Below are positions 13,801-23,024 of a stretch of DNA of 64,000 bases, one piece after another. The notes under the pieces are model-generated. The model was not told where the DNA came from, searched no databases, and was given only the letters and a program-made list of their open reading frames with translations. Position numbers and translations under genes: made by a program. Location of the stretch: the NCBI GenBank assembly GCA_050084515.1, contig CM114273.1, forward strand, positions 37,882,001-37,946,000. The letters run 5' to 3'. The first letter of the stretch is position 1, and the number at the start of each line of letters is the position of its first letter. Origin of the DNA: Blasia pusilla (taxonomy: Eukaryota > Marchantiophyta > Marchantiopsida > Blasiales).

Positions 13801-16800
13801 TGCTGTAGGGAGCTGTGATCCAGAGGTGATTATCTTCGTTTTCAGCAGGTTAACTTCCATGCCCAATTTGGTGCAGAAGCTTGAGAGTGCATTCGGGTAG
13901 AGTTGGAGCCCTTGTGCGGTTTTAGACTTCAGCACTATATCATCTGCATACAACAGCAGGGGAATGAGGCAGCGCGCTAGATCTGGTGGAGCACCATTCA
14001 CTTCGGACAGCACCTCCTCAAGTTCGTCAATGTAGAGCCCAAACAGTGTAGGTGATAGGGGACATCCTTGTTTGATTCCAGTGTTGGAGGATAAAGTTTC
14101 CGATCTGCCCTTCTTAGTGGCAATCTGTGCTAACACCTTAGCATATAAGACCTTGATTGCTGTAAGTTATTGTGGTGGGACACCCAGCTCTTCAAGTCGT
14201 TTCCAAAGAAATGCTCTTGAAACTGTGTTAAATGCCTTCTTGAAGTCCACAAAACAGCAGAGCAATTTACCAGGCTTGTGCCCAATTCTGGACTTGGAAG
14301 TTTCTTCAATCAGTACCCGGAGTGTGAGAAGGTGATCGGGGGTGCTATGTGGTTGTCGAAAACCTGCTTGTCCTCTGTTTCACACACTCTTTTCTTCAGC
14401 CCAGTCGCTCATTTTCCTTTCCAGCAGAAGCCCATACAATTTGGCCATGAGGGAGCTCACCATGATAGTTCTATAGTTGGATGGTATATTGGGTCTCCAG
14501 CTTTGAGCGAGGGAGAAAGTGTACTGCAACACATTAACCGCGTAACGTCCATTCTGGATCAACTGATAGCTGCTGGGACTAACATCAATGCAGAAGAGAA
14601 GGTGTCAGATCTAATGCATAGCATGCCTCAAAGTTATAAAGGCTTTTTTTTTTATTTCTTTTCAGGTTCAGCCCAATTTGACAATGACAACTCTCGTTCC
14701 TCAATTTTTGCAAGAGGAAACTCATATGAAAAATATGGATGGGGGTGCTGAGTCATCAACAGCACTCTGTACTGGTGGGAAGCAAAGATTCAATCAAGAT
14801 AGAGGAAACTAGAAGAGGATTTCTATCACATCAATGCGCTGTTTCTATTGTAAGCAGTTAGGACAAATGTTCAAGAACTGTCCTAAAAGACTGCAGAAAC
14901 TACAGTAGAGTAATACTGTTGAGTCTCAACTCTACGCAACAGCAATGACTGCCTCGAATACTCCAGATATAGCTTGGTATGTGGATAAAGGCGCTACTCA
15001 GCATATGGCTCACTACCTCAGCACATTTACCATGTTTCAAGCCAGAAATGCAGATCAACAATCAGTGGTGTACTTGGGAGATGACACATCCCAACCTATT
15101 CAAGGAACAGGGTCTGTGTGCATCAAGCTTCTGAATGGAGTACGAACTGTTGTCCCGGATGTGCTGTTTGTCTCTAGTCTAAAGAAGAATCTGTTTTCAG
15201 TGGATCGGTTTGATCAAGCAGCAGGACAGGTCATAATCAAGAATGGCCGCTGTACCCTGAAATACAAAGTTGGGGTAACAATAGCAAATTGCAGTTCGAA
15301 GAACAAGCTGTATATGCTAGGTGAATCCATAGCATCTAAGCAATCAATGGACACTCTGGAGACCACTGATTACTCTGCAACAACTAATACTGTCTTGCGA
15401 CATGAGAGGCTTGGCTTGGCCACATCAGCTAAGCCAGACTGATAGCACTCCGAAAACAAAAGTTGGTGAAGGGAGTAGTCTTTGACAAGTTTCCAGTTTG
15501 TACGACTGCATCAAGTCGAAGCAAGTAAAGGGGAAAATTCCCAGCAGATGGTTGTAGGAGGGCTATAGATGTTTTTGGCTTAGCACGTTCTGATGTGTGT
15601 GGACCATTAACCACATGTACATACAGTGGAGCTAGTAATTTCTTGACTTTTATAGATGATTTGTCAAGATATACCTATGTGTATCTTCTGAGGCGGAAAT
15701 CAGAACTATATCAGAAGTCCCTGCCTTACAGAACCCTGGTAGAACATCAGACAGAGAAAAATCAGAATGTCAAGATGTGACAATGGAAGAGAGTATACTT
15801 CCACCGATGTCAATTGACATTGTCGAGAGCATGGCATTAGAAGGAAATTTTCAATCCCTGACACTCCACAGCACAATGGAGTTGCAGATGGGAAAAATAT
15901 AACTTTGACATCTGCCGTACTTGCAATGCTAGTGCAGTCAGGTCCTGGGAAGGGGTATTGGGGTGAAGCAATGGTGACAGCAAACTACTTGCAGAACCGA
16001 TCGCCAATGAAGGCTCTGGAGGGTGATAAACACCGTATGACATTTGGCACAAAGAGCCTTCAGATCTGAGTCACATTAGAATTTTTTGGATGTACAGCTT
16101 GTGCAACCAGACATTAGAATTTTTTGGATGTATAACGTCATTCTCAGAGCAGAAAAGTAGATGCAAAGTCAGAAGAAGGTACTCTTCTTGGTTACGACAA
16201 GCAAAGATAAGCATACAGGTTGCAGAAGAAATTCAACAAGATTGTCATTACCTGTAGGGATGTAAAATTCGTAGAGGGCAACGTGGCATATGCTCGTCTG
16301 TGTGAAGAGAAGGACAAAGATACCTTGTTTGAGTTCGTCAAGGCTTGGGGAACAAGTTTTTTTGTGGGATTCTTACCAGCTCCAGCATGGACTACCACTG
16401 GAGGAGTAGATGTACAATCACCAATTATGATCACTCCAAGCACTAGTACAAGTGCTAATGTGATTCCAAAATATAACACACTTATTGATGCTGCACTAGA
16501 ACAAGTTCAGATGGAGCCACGGATTGTTCACGTAGAGTCCAGCAACAGAATTCCAACAGAAGCAAGTGCTTGGACCAAGAAGATCTGAAAGGGTTTCAAG
16601 GCAAGTGCGGAAATATGATCCAGCACATCAAGAATTGCAGGCAAGGAATGTAGAGAAGGAGAAAATGACTCCTGTGTTATTGAGTCAATTAGAGAAGAAT
16701 GTCCACATTGAAGAACCCAAGACCTATGAAGACACTCTTTGTGCAACAAGTAGTTCACTGGAGGGATGCAGTGGTGGAAGAGCATGAATCCATGAAGTTG

Positions 16801-19800
16801 GATTGTTAACACATGGTCATTCACCTCACTCCCACCAAGTAGAAAGGCCTTGGGATGTAAATGGGTTTTCAAAATCAAGTACAAGGCAGATGGGAGCATT
16901 GAAAGGTACAAGGCCAGATTAGGTTCAAAAGCCTACTCACAGATTTATGGTGTGGACTACACCAAGCCATCCTCCTCTGTAGTCAACACAACTTCAATTC
17001 GAGCTCTGCTTGCTCTGGGAGCACAGTTTGATCTTGAAGCACATTAGATGGATGTAAAGACAGCATTTCTGAACGGTATACTTGAAGAGGAAGATACATG
17101 GAGATGCCTGAGGGGGTATCGGATCCTGCTTGCCAAGATCAAGTATGTAGACTGCACAAGTCCATTTATTGACTCAAACATTTGCCAAGACTGTCATCAA
17201 ATGATGGATAGTTTTCGGATCAAGGTAGGTTTTTGAAGATCTGATAATGACACAAATGTGTACATTCTGAACAAGCAGGAAACTTTTGCTCAATTGGCCT
17301 GACGCACAGATGATGCTAGACTGATTAGCAATTGTACACCATAGCTAAAATCTGTTGGGGACTTGATGAAGGAGGAGTTGAGAATGACGGATCTAGGAGA
17401 AATCCTTCATTTCCTTCAAATGGAAGCAACAGAAGGAAGGATGGATTAGACTATCTCGCTGTGGGTATGTAAATAATGTACTTGCACAGGTTAAAATGTG
17501 ATTACAAACCTGTAGATACACCTGTGGAGTCAGGAAAGAAGCTCTCTGAAAAGGTTCCCCAAGGAATGAAGCGGAAAGAAGATTAATGAGAAAGATACCT
17601 TATAAAAGTGCAGCAGGTATTCTGATGTGGTTCATAATTTGTACCAGGCCTGACATTTCTTTTGCAGTAAGATAAATTTCTAGATATATGGCTGAAGCAG
17701 GTCCAGCCCATTGGATTACGGTGAAGAGAATTTTTAGATATTTAAAAGGGACAGGAGACTTAGGACTAGTGTACATTAGTAAAGACAGTTTAGAGCGATT
17801 GTATGGTTACTCTGATGCTGATTGGGGAGGAAATCTGGATGATCAAACCTCAACCTCTGGTTTCTGTTTCTTACTAGGACAGACATCTATATGCTGGGGA
17901 AGTAAGAAGCAGAGATCTATTGATCTACTGAAGCTGATTACATGGCTCTAACCAGAGATCTTGCCTTGTTAGATAGAACAAAATCTAGTGAGGGGACAAA
18001 ACACATTGACATATAGCACCATTTTATTAAGGAGATGGTGCAAGGACTGATACATGTAGTATATTGTGACGCCAATGATATGGTGGCAAATATTTTTACG
18101 AAAGGGTTAATTAGGAGATACATATGTTTCATAGACTTTACTCATTAAGTAGTGCCTGTCGTAGCCTTGGGACCATAGACCCCGCGCCCTGGTTGGACGG
18201 TGCTTGAGACTGGGATGGGTGTAGAGAGAGAAGCAAGTGAAGAAGGTACCATATGAGAGGAGGGAGACACTCTCATATAGTGTGAGTGCTGACCAAACAA
18301 CGTGTTTGTGCAGAGCTTCCAAGTGTCAACCAAGAAACTCTTCACGACACCATCTACTTTACCTGATTGGGATCCCCAATAGACATTACTTACCAGTGCA
18401 GCGGCTTTGGGCAATGAATCAAGCCCACTGAATGTGTTGAACAATTCTGGTGCTACCAGCTTAGCAATATCAGCATAAGCTCTTGCTCTGTGAGTTGTGA
18501 ATTTTGCGCAGGAGACCAAGTGATGACTAGAGGTTTCATCCCCATCGTCACACAAGGCGCAAGAGTTTAGTTGTGTTCCCATCCTGCTTTTCTTATGGTT
18601 CAAGGGGATTGCTCCCGTTCTGAACTTGAACTTGAGCCGGGTTCCCAAGCAAGGGGTTCCCCGCAAATAGTTCTTCAGTTCTGCCTTCTCGGGATATACC
18701 TTCAAGAGAGAGAGGTCAGACATTTTCACGGCTTCCTCCATGCTGTTCTGCTGTGAGCGTTTGCCCACTGCTTTGGTTATTGTATCCACGAATGCTTTCT
18801 CATCTTGCTCCCACAGTTCAGGCCCTGCTGGGAGCTTGGAAGCTTGCACAATCTCTTGAACCTTTTTCGTCCAAGATTTGGCCTGCTTTACGGGTCTTCT
18901 TTGGGTCCAGGTTTTCCCCATCACCTCTTTAGGATAGCGATGGGAGTCCATTGTCTCCAGCTGCCTCCGCCATTTCAACTTGGCAATGTCATGTCTATCC
19001 TCCAAGGGTTCCACACCTAGTTCTGATCTCACATCAACTCGGGCTGTTCGTGATGAGGTTGACATCATACCCCGAAACGCTTTCAGCTGTACAGCTTCAA
19101 GCCTATCCCTTTGTTTGGTGTTGGCATCCCACACTGCTGCCCCGTATTCCAGCGAGGGACGAATGGTATGCAAAATGACAGAGCGCTTTACTTCTGATGT
19201 GATATCCCGGCAGTGTAGGAATGTGGACAGACCGTTCACCTTCTTGTGGCCTTTCTCAGTAGTCTTCTTAATGTGTGCATCCCACATGCAATCTTCCGAG
19301 AATTCTAAGCCCAGATAGGTGTATGTAGCCACACGGGGGATCTCTTGTTCGCCCCAGTACCACTGTTGGTCTTGGTCCTCCTCCTTGCCATTGAAAATCA
19401 TCACACCGCACTTCAGTACATTTGCCTCCATGCCCCACATGTCACGCCAGATTTTGGTCAGGGAGATCATCTCTTGGAGTTTCTCTCCTGTTTCCTCGAG
19501 GCCACCAAAGTCATCAGCAAACATTAGGGCAACAACAGAGCTGTTGCCCACCCGTATGCCTAGTCCACTACCCTCCATTTCTTCCAATAGGGAATTCACG
19601 AAAATGTTGAAGAGAGTGGGGGAGAGCGGGCATCCTTGAGCCACTCCTTGCTTGATGTAGAATGTCCCCCTTTTGGCCATTCACCAGAACTCTACTCCTT
19701 GTGTTTGGTACATCTTCTCCACCACCCTCCACATTTTCCCTCTCAGCCCCGCCTTCCACAAGCTATAAGATAGCCCGTCACGCCATACAGTGTCATATGC

Positions 19801-22800
19801 CTTCTTGAGGTCCAAGAAGAAGCAATAGGTGGGTTTCCCCTCTTTTTTCCTACCCTGGATAATCTGACTGAAGGTGAAGATGTGATCCACGCATCCTCGG
19901 GCTTGCCGGAAGCCAGCCTGGCCTTCCTTGATGACAGAATTCTCCTCCAGGTACACAGAGATCCTATTGTTGAGTATACGGCAAAGGAGCTTCCCGACTA
20001 CACTCAGCAATGTAATACCCCTGTAGTTTCCAGGGTCTTCTCGCTCACCCTTCTTGAAGAGGTTCACGATGACTCCCACCCACCATCTTTGTGGGATGAC
20101 TTCTGCCCGCCAGACCAGATTGAAGAGACTCACTAGACTCACTTATGTTTCATAGAGATACTATCAATGGAGGCAGTCTCTAAGTGGGAGTGTTAGATAC
20201 CAGGACGTAGCTGATTCCCAGCAACCTACCTTTATTGACACCTAACAAGCATCTCCACGAGGTCTAATATGACATGTAGGTCATTCTGGTGACTCAATGC
20301 TGGTAGGTCAGATGTGTCAGTGAATAGGTGTTACTTGTCAGTGGCTCAGCACTCCTGGACGTGAATTGCATGTGCTTTAGGTAGGGCAGGTTCTGTTCAA
20401 GGAAGGGCACGATTCAGAGGCCCTAGGTATTTAAAGAGCCCTCTGATCTGCTTTTGCTGCAGATCACGTTCCTTACAGATACATGCTGTTCTATTGTCTT
20501 GCTTACCATTACTCTGCCTCCATACCTCAGTGCAGGGTCCTCTGCTTGATCTAACATAGCCAGTTTGTTTGTATCAAAATTAGAGACTAGGAAAGACAGA
20601 CAGAAAGAAAAGAAAGAAAGCCTGTAGGATTGTCCAAAATTACTTCTGAAGACACATGTCAGATGCCTCTGAATTTCTTGAACCACTTTGTTACAGTGCA
20701 TTTTAGGGTCTTAATGACTCAATTTCTTGGTCTAATTCCATTAGGTTACCCCATCTCGACTCTTGCTTTGTGCAACCAGAACAACTTTTTACTTGAGTGA
20801 CAAAATTTGTGCTTACATGGAATTCACTTTCTTGTCATTTCAGTAGAGGAACTCTGGCAGTACGGAAATTGTGCTATTTTCTTGGTCCAGAAAAGGTCTA
20901 TCGGGAGTTCGCACAAATATTGGAAGCGGAGGCCGACTTAGAGTTTGCAACCATCATGATTCAGGTAGATTATAGCCCCAAGATGCCTCTAAGATGTTTT
21001 TCAGACTTGTATGAGGTGCAGTTGGACTTATTCTATTTCCTACAATTCGGTGTCTAAGTTTTTTGTGGTTGGTTGCAGGCATTGAACTTGATCCTGCTTA
21101 CTGCATCTGAGCTGGCATGTTTACGGGCTCTCTTAAAGCAATCTTTGTCCAATGAAGTGGGCAGTAGTTTGTTTGGTGCACTTTATGGGTCCTGGTGCCA
21201 CTCCCCAATGGCCACAGTCAGCCTCTGCCTTCTTGCCCAAGTATGTCTCTTATCTGGTTGTGTTTTGCTGTCTGGTTGTCTTTTGCTAATCACTAAGAAG
21301 TGGCCAAAGGGTATACGTTTCTTCCCCAAATGGTGATGGAACGAGTAATTCATAGAGTTGGGATGGCAACTTGATTAGTATTTGTTACATTGTTTCATGT
21401 GGACAGGCTTACCCTCATGCAAGTTCTATAATACAATCTCTGGAGGAATCAGACATCAATGTGAATCTTCTTGTTCAAGTTGACAAGCTTGTTCGACTGT
21501 TAGAGACTCCAATATTCGCCTATCTACGATTGCAGGTACATGTTCTGCCTTGGTGTTGGTGTGATCGTCTGTTATTGGCAGTGGTTGTTATTCTCAGAAT
21601 CTCAAGTGTTTCTTATGTTGAATATGCTTGTAGATCTGAAGTGAAAAGTTCAGGGTAAACATAGAGCATTTTCTTTTTTGGTAGTGGATGAGCCAGCTTC
21701 CCTATTTTCCAAGAAGAGCTTATTATTCCGAAAAATTTGGAGACCAAACCAAGGATAACAGTAATTTGGTGACATAGTCACTATCTCACAGTCTTCTCAT
21801 TTTAATCTATGTGGAACGAAGTTGATTGGGGTTCAATCTGGGCTGATTTATTGGACACAATCCAAATGTAGTGGAGAGTATTTTTTTTGGGATAATCCAA
21901 CGAAGAGAAACATAGTGGTTAGAGAGTCCATGAAGAAGTACCAGCCAGATGTGATTTTGAGTCTTCTGGACATGAAGAGTATTTTTACGGTTTCCTAGTT
22001 GATGTTGATCACATGTGTTACGCACCTGGCTGCGCGTGTTTTGTCGGAGTGGTTTACTCCTTCCTGGTTGTTTTTGTAGCTTCTTGAGCCTACCAAATAT
22101 CCAGCTCTACTGAAGACATTATACGGGCTGCTCATGCTGCTCCCTCAGGTGAGATCTGAGTAGCATCTGATTTGCAGATATCATTTTGCCTCGAAATTTG
22201 TGTTAAGGGTGAGTGGATAGATGAGGTTTGAAGGGTTTCCTAGCGTTTTCTAGGGACCCAAGCTTGTCATCTAGTTTATTGGTCTGCCCTCATTGCCTGG
22301 ACCCTGGTGTTAACCTTCCAAGCTGGGTTATTTCTGTCTAGTTAATGGAGATAATTGTGAATCTGATATGACCTTGGTGCTATTTCCACGTCTTTTCTTG
22401 GGACAGTCAGCATAATGTAGTTTGTTGTCTTGTTCCGGGACAGCAAAGCTCTGCATTCAAGATCCTGCGAACTCGGCTGAAAACCATTCCCTCAAACAAT
22501 GCAGTGCAAGTTCAGCCTTCCACTGGTACAGATTTTCCAGGGCTCAGTGCAATCAGGCGTACAGCTTCTGGTGGACCATATGCTCAGATTCTTTCACACG
22601 TCCCTGCAATACCAAATGTTTCTCAAATCATTGAAGATGGACCACAAAATTTGGGTTCAGGAAATGGAGCTGGCACTATCAACTTTGAATCGAGACTACT
22701 ACAGTTTCAGCACATGCAGCAGCAACATCGCAGCCATCGTCGTGTGGCCCAATCTGAAGCCAGGAAACAGCCACACAGGCTTCCTGTTAGTCCAGCTCAG

Positions 22801-23024
22801 GTCAGTGTTTTGGTCCTTGGCTTCATAGATTTGGGTAACTTGCCCTTTGATTCTGATTTCCTTGACAGTAGTTTCTTGCGTAGACACTAGATTGTGACTG
22901 TTTGATGTGCTTTTTCCTGCAGAATGGTCAACGAGCAGATGATGCTGGTGATCAACGTCGTGGCAGAGGTAGTTCGTCCTCTGTGGATTCCACTCAGCGG
23001 TTGAATTCAAAGGCATTGCGATGA
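4858..23024 (+). CDS. VAC14: VAC14 homolog, PI(3,5)P2 regulatory scaffold (20 coding exons)
   Basis: VAC14 is the HEAT-repeat scaffold that holds the PIKfyve/Fab1 lipid kinase and a FIG4-type phosphatase and so controls PI(3,5)P2 on vacuolar membranes. Coding exons: 4858-4944, 6029-6142, 6333-6398, 6575-6664, 6751-6870, 7281-7309, 7623-7765, 7944-8038, 8523-8609, 8869-8976, 9112-9203, 9556-9637, 9837-9902, 10220-10335, 20844-20964, 21079-21240, 21407-21535, 22080-22148, 22444-22800, 22923-23024. All introns are GT-AG, phases agree, and the sum is 2235 nt (744 aa), close to the roughly 780 aa of the Arabidopsis protein. Diagnostic stretches: [15 protein letters not shown] (N terminus), [47 protein letters not shown] and [19 protein letters not shown]. 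The C-terminal exons are polar and Q-rich as in the family. ATG 4858 matches the usual start; an in-frame ATG at 4804 overlaps the likely acceptor. Intron 15 (10336-20843) carries nested retroelements. No stop or frameshift was seen, so the gene looks functional. Confidence 0.94.
5161..5205 (-). repeat. Short LINE 3'-end fragment in VAC14 intron 1
   Basis: A run of eight T is followed by CCATGGTGATTC and a GGGCTGTGGGACTCA stretch. It resembles the left end of the nested LINE at 11948 (T7, CCACGGGGATCCC, GGGTCATGGGACTTA). On the minus strand this reads as a LINE 3' end with a short poly(A), so it is probably a severely 5'-truncated copy of the same family. Confidence 0.4.
10417..10720 (+). repeat. 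Three degenerate ~100-bp tandem units inside VAC14 intron 15
   Basis: Three consecutive diverged units start near 10420, 10520 and 10623. Each opens with a GA.ACATGTGAAAA.GAGC-like phrase, continues with GTAGG(A/G)AGTGC in units two and three, and ends near a CAC.CAG.AA.AG phrase. The period is close to 100 bp. The array sits just upstream of the copia insertion. Confidence 0.5.
10916..11279 (+). repeat. 5' LTR of the copia element
   Basis: Direct repeat of 20191-20556, 364 bp, bounded by TGTTAG and CTAACA. Shared internal blocks include GTCAGATGTGTCAGTGAA, TGATTCAGAGGCCCT (one change) and CTCTGCTTGATCTAACAT. The PBS begins directly after it. Confidence 0.88.
11595..11918 (+). pseudogene. 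copia gag, N-terminal part
   Basis: Translates to a copia Gag start: W[17 protein letters not shown] (the usual 'LDGTNY..W' motif), then [18 protein letters not shown] and ending [10 protein letters not shown]. The first codon is GTG where ATG is expected, and a stop follows at 11918. The frame is then cut by the LINE at 11948, with the remaining Gag on the far side at 14507. Confidence 0.75.
11948..14506 (-). mobile_element. 5'-truncated LINE (family A) nested in the copia gag
   Basis: A non-LTR retrotransposon inserted antisense between the two halves of the copia gag. Its 3' end is at the left: a run of seven T at 11948-11954 is the complement of a short poly(A). The reverse transcriptase lies at 13489-14500 and the C-terminal region at 13069-13440. 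The 5' end is truncated inside the RT, at the right, where Gag resumes. No clear target duplication was found. The 1.1 kb between 11955 and 13060 has no readable ORF and may include another decayed insertion; it has an LTR-like TATA stretch (GTATATAATGTCTC) near 12595. Confidence 0.7.
13489..14500 (-). pseudogene. LINE family A reverse transcriptase (broken)
   Basis: Non-LTR reverse transcriptase motifs read in order on the minus strand: PSNYRTI (about 14475), [10 protein letters not shown] (about 14350, in another frame), [11 protein letters not shown] (about 14250), [19 protein letters not shown] and the catalytic [11 protein letters not shown] (about 13940), then a C-terminal stretch. At least one frameshift near 14380 and a stop near 14160 break it. 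The ORF at 13069-13440 ([14 protein letters not shown]) is probably the LINE C terminus. Confidence 0.78.
14507..14908 (+). pseudogene. copia gag, C-terminal part with zinc knuckle
   Basis: Gag resumes with [20 protein letters not shown] and a [12 protein letters not shown] block, typical of copia UBN2-type Gag. Near 14838-14880 a nucleocapsid zinc knuckle is visible as [14 protein letters not shown]. The invariant histidine of CCHC is replaced by glutamine. Frameshifts separate the two blocks. Confidence 0.72.
14945..15442 (+). pseudogene. copia protease and GAG-pre-integrase region
   Basis: The retropepsin motif appears as [11 protein letters not shown] where WYxDSGAS is usual. The catalytic D is kept but the S/T next to it is K, so it is inactive as written. 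It is followed by [24 protein letters not shown] and the pre-integrase RHERLGL. A stop ends it at 15442. Confidence 0.75.
15540..16200 (+). pseudogene. copia integrase remnant
   Basis: Integrase core fragments in different frames: C-G-P-L-T...[20 protein letters not shown] (about 15600-15690; the first catalytic Asp region, usually DVCGP), then [11 protein letters not shown] (about 15860), the region of the catalytic Glu. The segment is shortened and frame-shifted. A duplicated phrase TTAGAATTTTTTGGATGTA occurs at about 16075 and 16114. Confidence 0.65.
16850..18130 (+). pseudogene. copia reverse transcriptase and RNase H remnant
   Basis: [22 protein letters not shown], then a stop, then [15 protein letters not shown] (the D of DVKTAFL kept). 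The YVDD site is degraded to a TDDARL-like stretch near 17310. RNase [42 protein letters not shown] (17690-17915), then a HID..HHFIKE stretch and [10 protein letters not shown] (about 18000-18110), the normal copia C terminus. Several stops and frameshifts make it non-functional. Confidence 0.78.
18136..20143 (-). mobile_element. 5'-truncated LINE (family B) nested in copia, with 13-bp TSD
   Basis: Inserted antisense just before the copia 3' LTR. The 13-bp duplication TATGTTTCATAGA occurs at 18123-18135 and 20144-20156, bracketing the element exactly. The coding region runs almost to the 3' end (left edge), leaving an unusually short 3'UTR of about nine bases and no long poly(A). Fragments of the same 3' end occur at 27705, 27985 and 54937. 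Confidence 0.88.
18145..20142 (-). pseudogene. LINE family B reverse transcriptase ORF, one in-frame stop
   Basis: One reading frame of about 665 codons, open except for a single TGA at 19681-19683. Motifs in order: [57 protein letters not shown], catalytic [19 protein letters not shown] and a thumb/connection region. Near the C terminus is a Cys-His cluster ([18 protein letters not shown]) like the zinc finger seen at the end of many plant LINE RTs. It ends [13 protein letters not shown]. The endonuclease domain is absent, removed by 5' truncation. It is the best preserved mobile ORF in the window. Confidence 0.85.
20191..20556 (+). repeat. 3' LTR of the copia element
   Basis: Direct repeat of 10916-11279, starting TGTTAGATAC and ending TGATCTAACA. 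A purine-rich tract (CTAAGTGGGAG) directly precedes it and can serve as the polypurine tract. Confidence 0.88.

Larger units (their letters stand above)
10916..20556 (+). mobile_element. Degenerate Ty1/copia LTR retrotransposon in VAC14 intron 15
   Basis: A complete but dead copia element in the same orientation as the host gene. It has two LTRs (10916-11279 and 20191-20556) starting TGTTAG and ending CTAACA. A primer binding site follows the 5' LTR: TAGGATCAGAGC at 11280, one or two changes from the initiator-Met type TGGTATCAGAGC. The flanks are CAGCC (10911-10915) and TAGCC (20557-20561), a 5-bp target duplication with one mismatch. Between the LTRs the gag, protease, integrase, RT and RNase H remnants appear in copia order, with many stops and frameshifts. 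LTRs agree in roughly four of five bases by eye, so the insertion is old. Two LINEs (11948-14506, 18136-20143) were inserted later, antisense to it. Confidence 0.9.

Noticed and set aside
18951-19639. Several plus-strand ORFs over 60-110 codons
   Set aside because: They are antisense shadows of the LINE family B reverse transcriptase.
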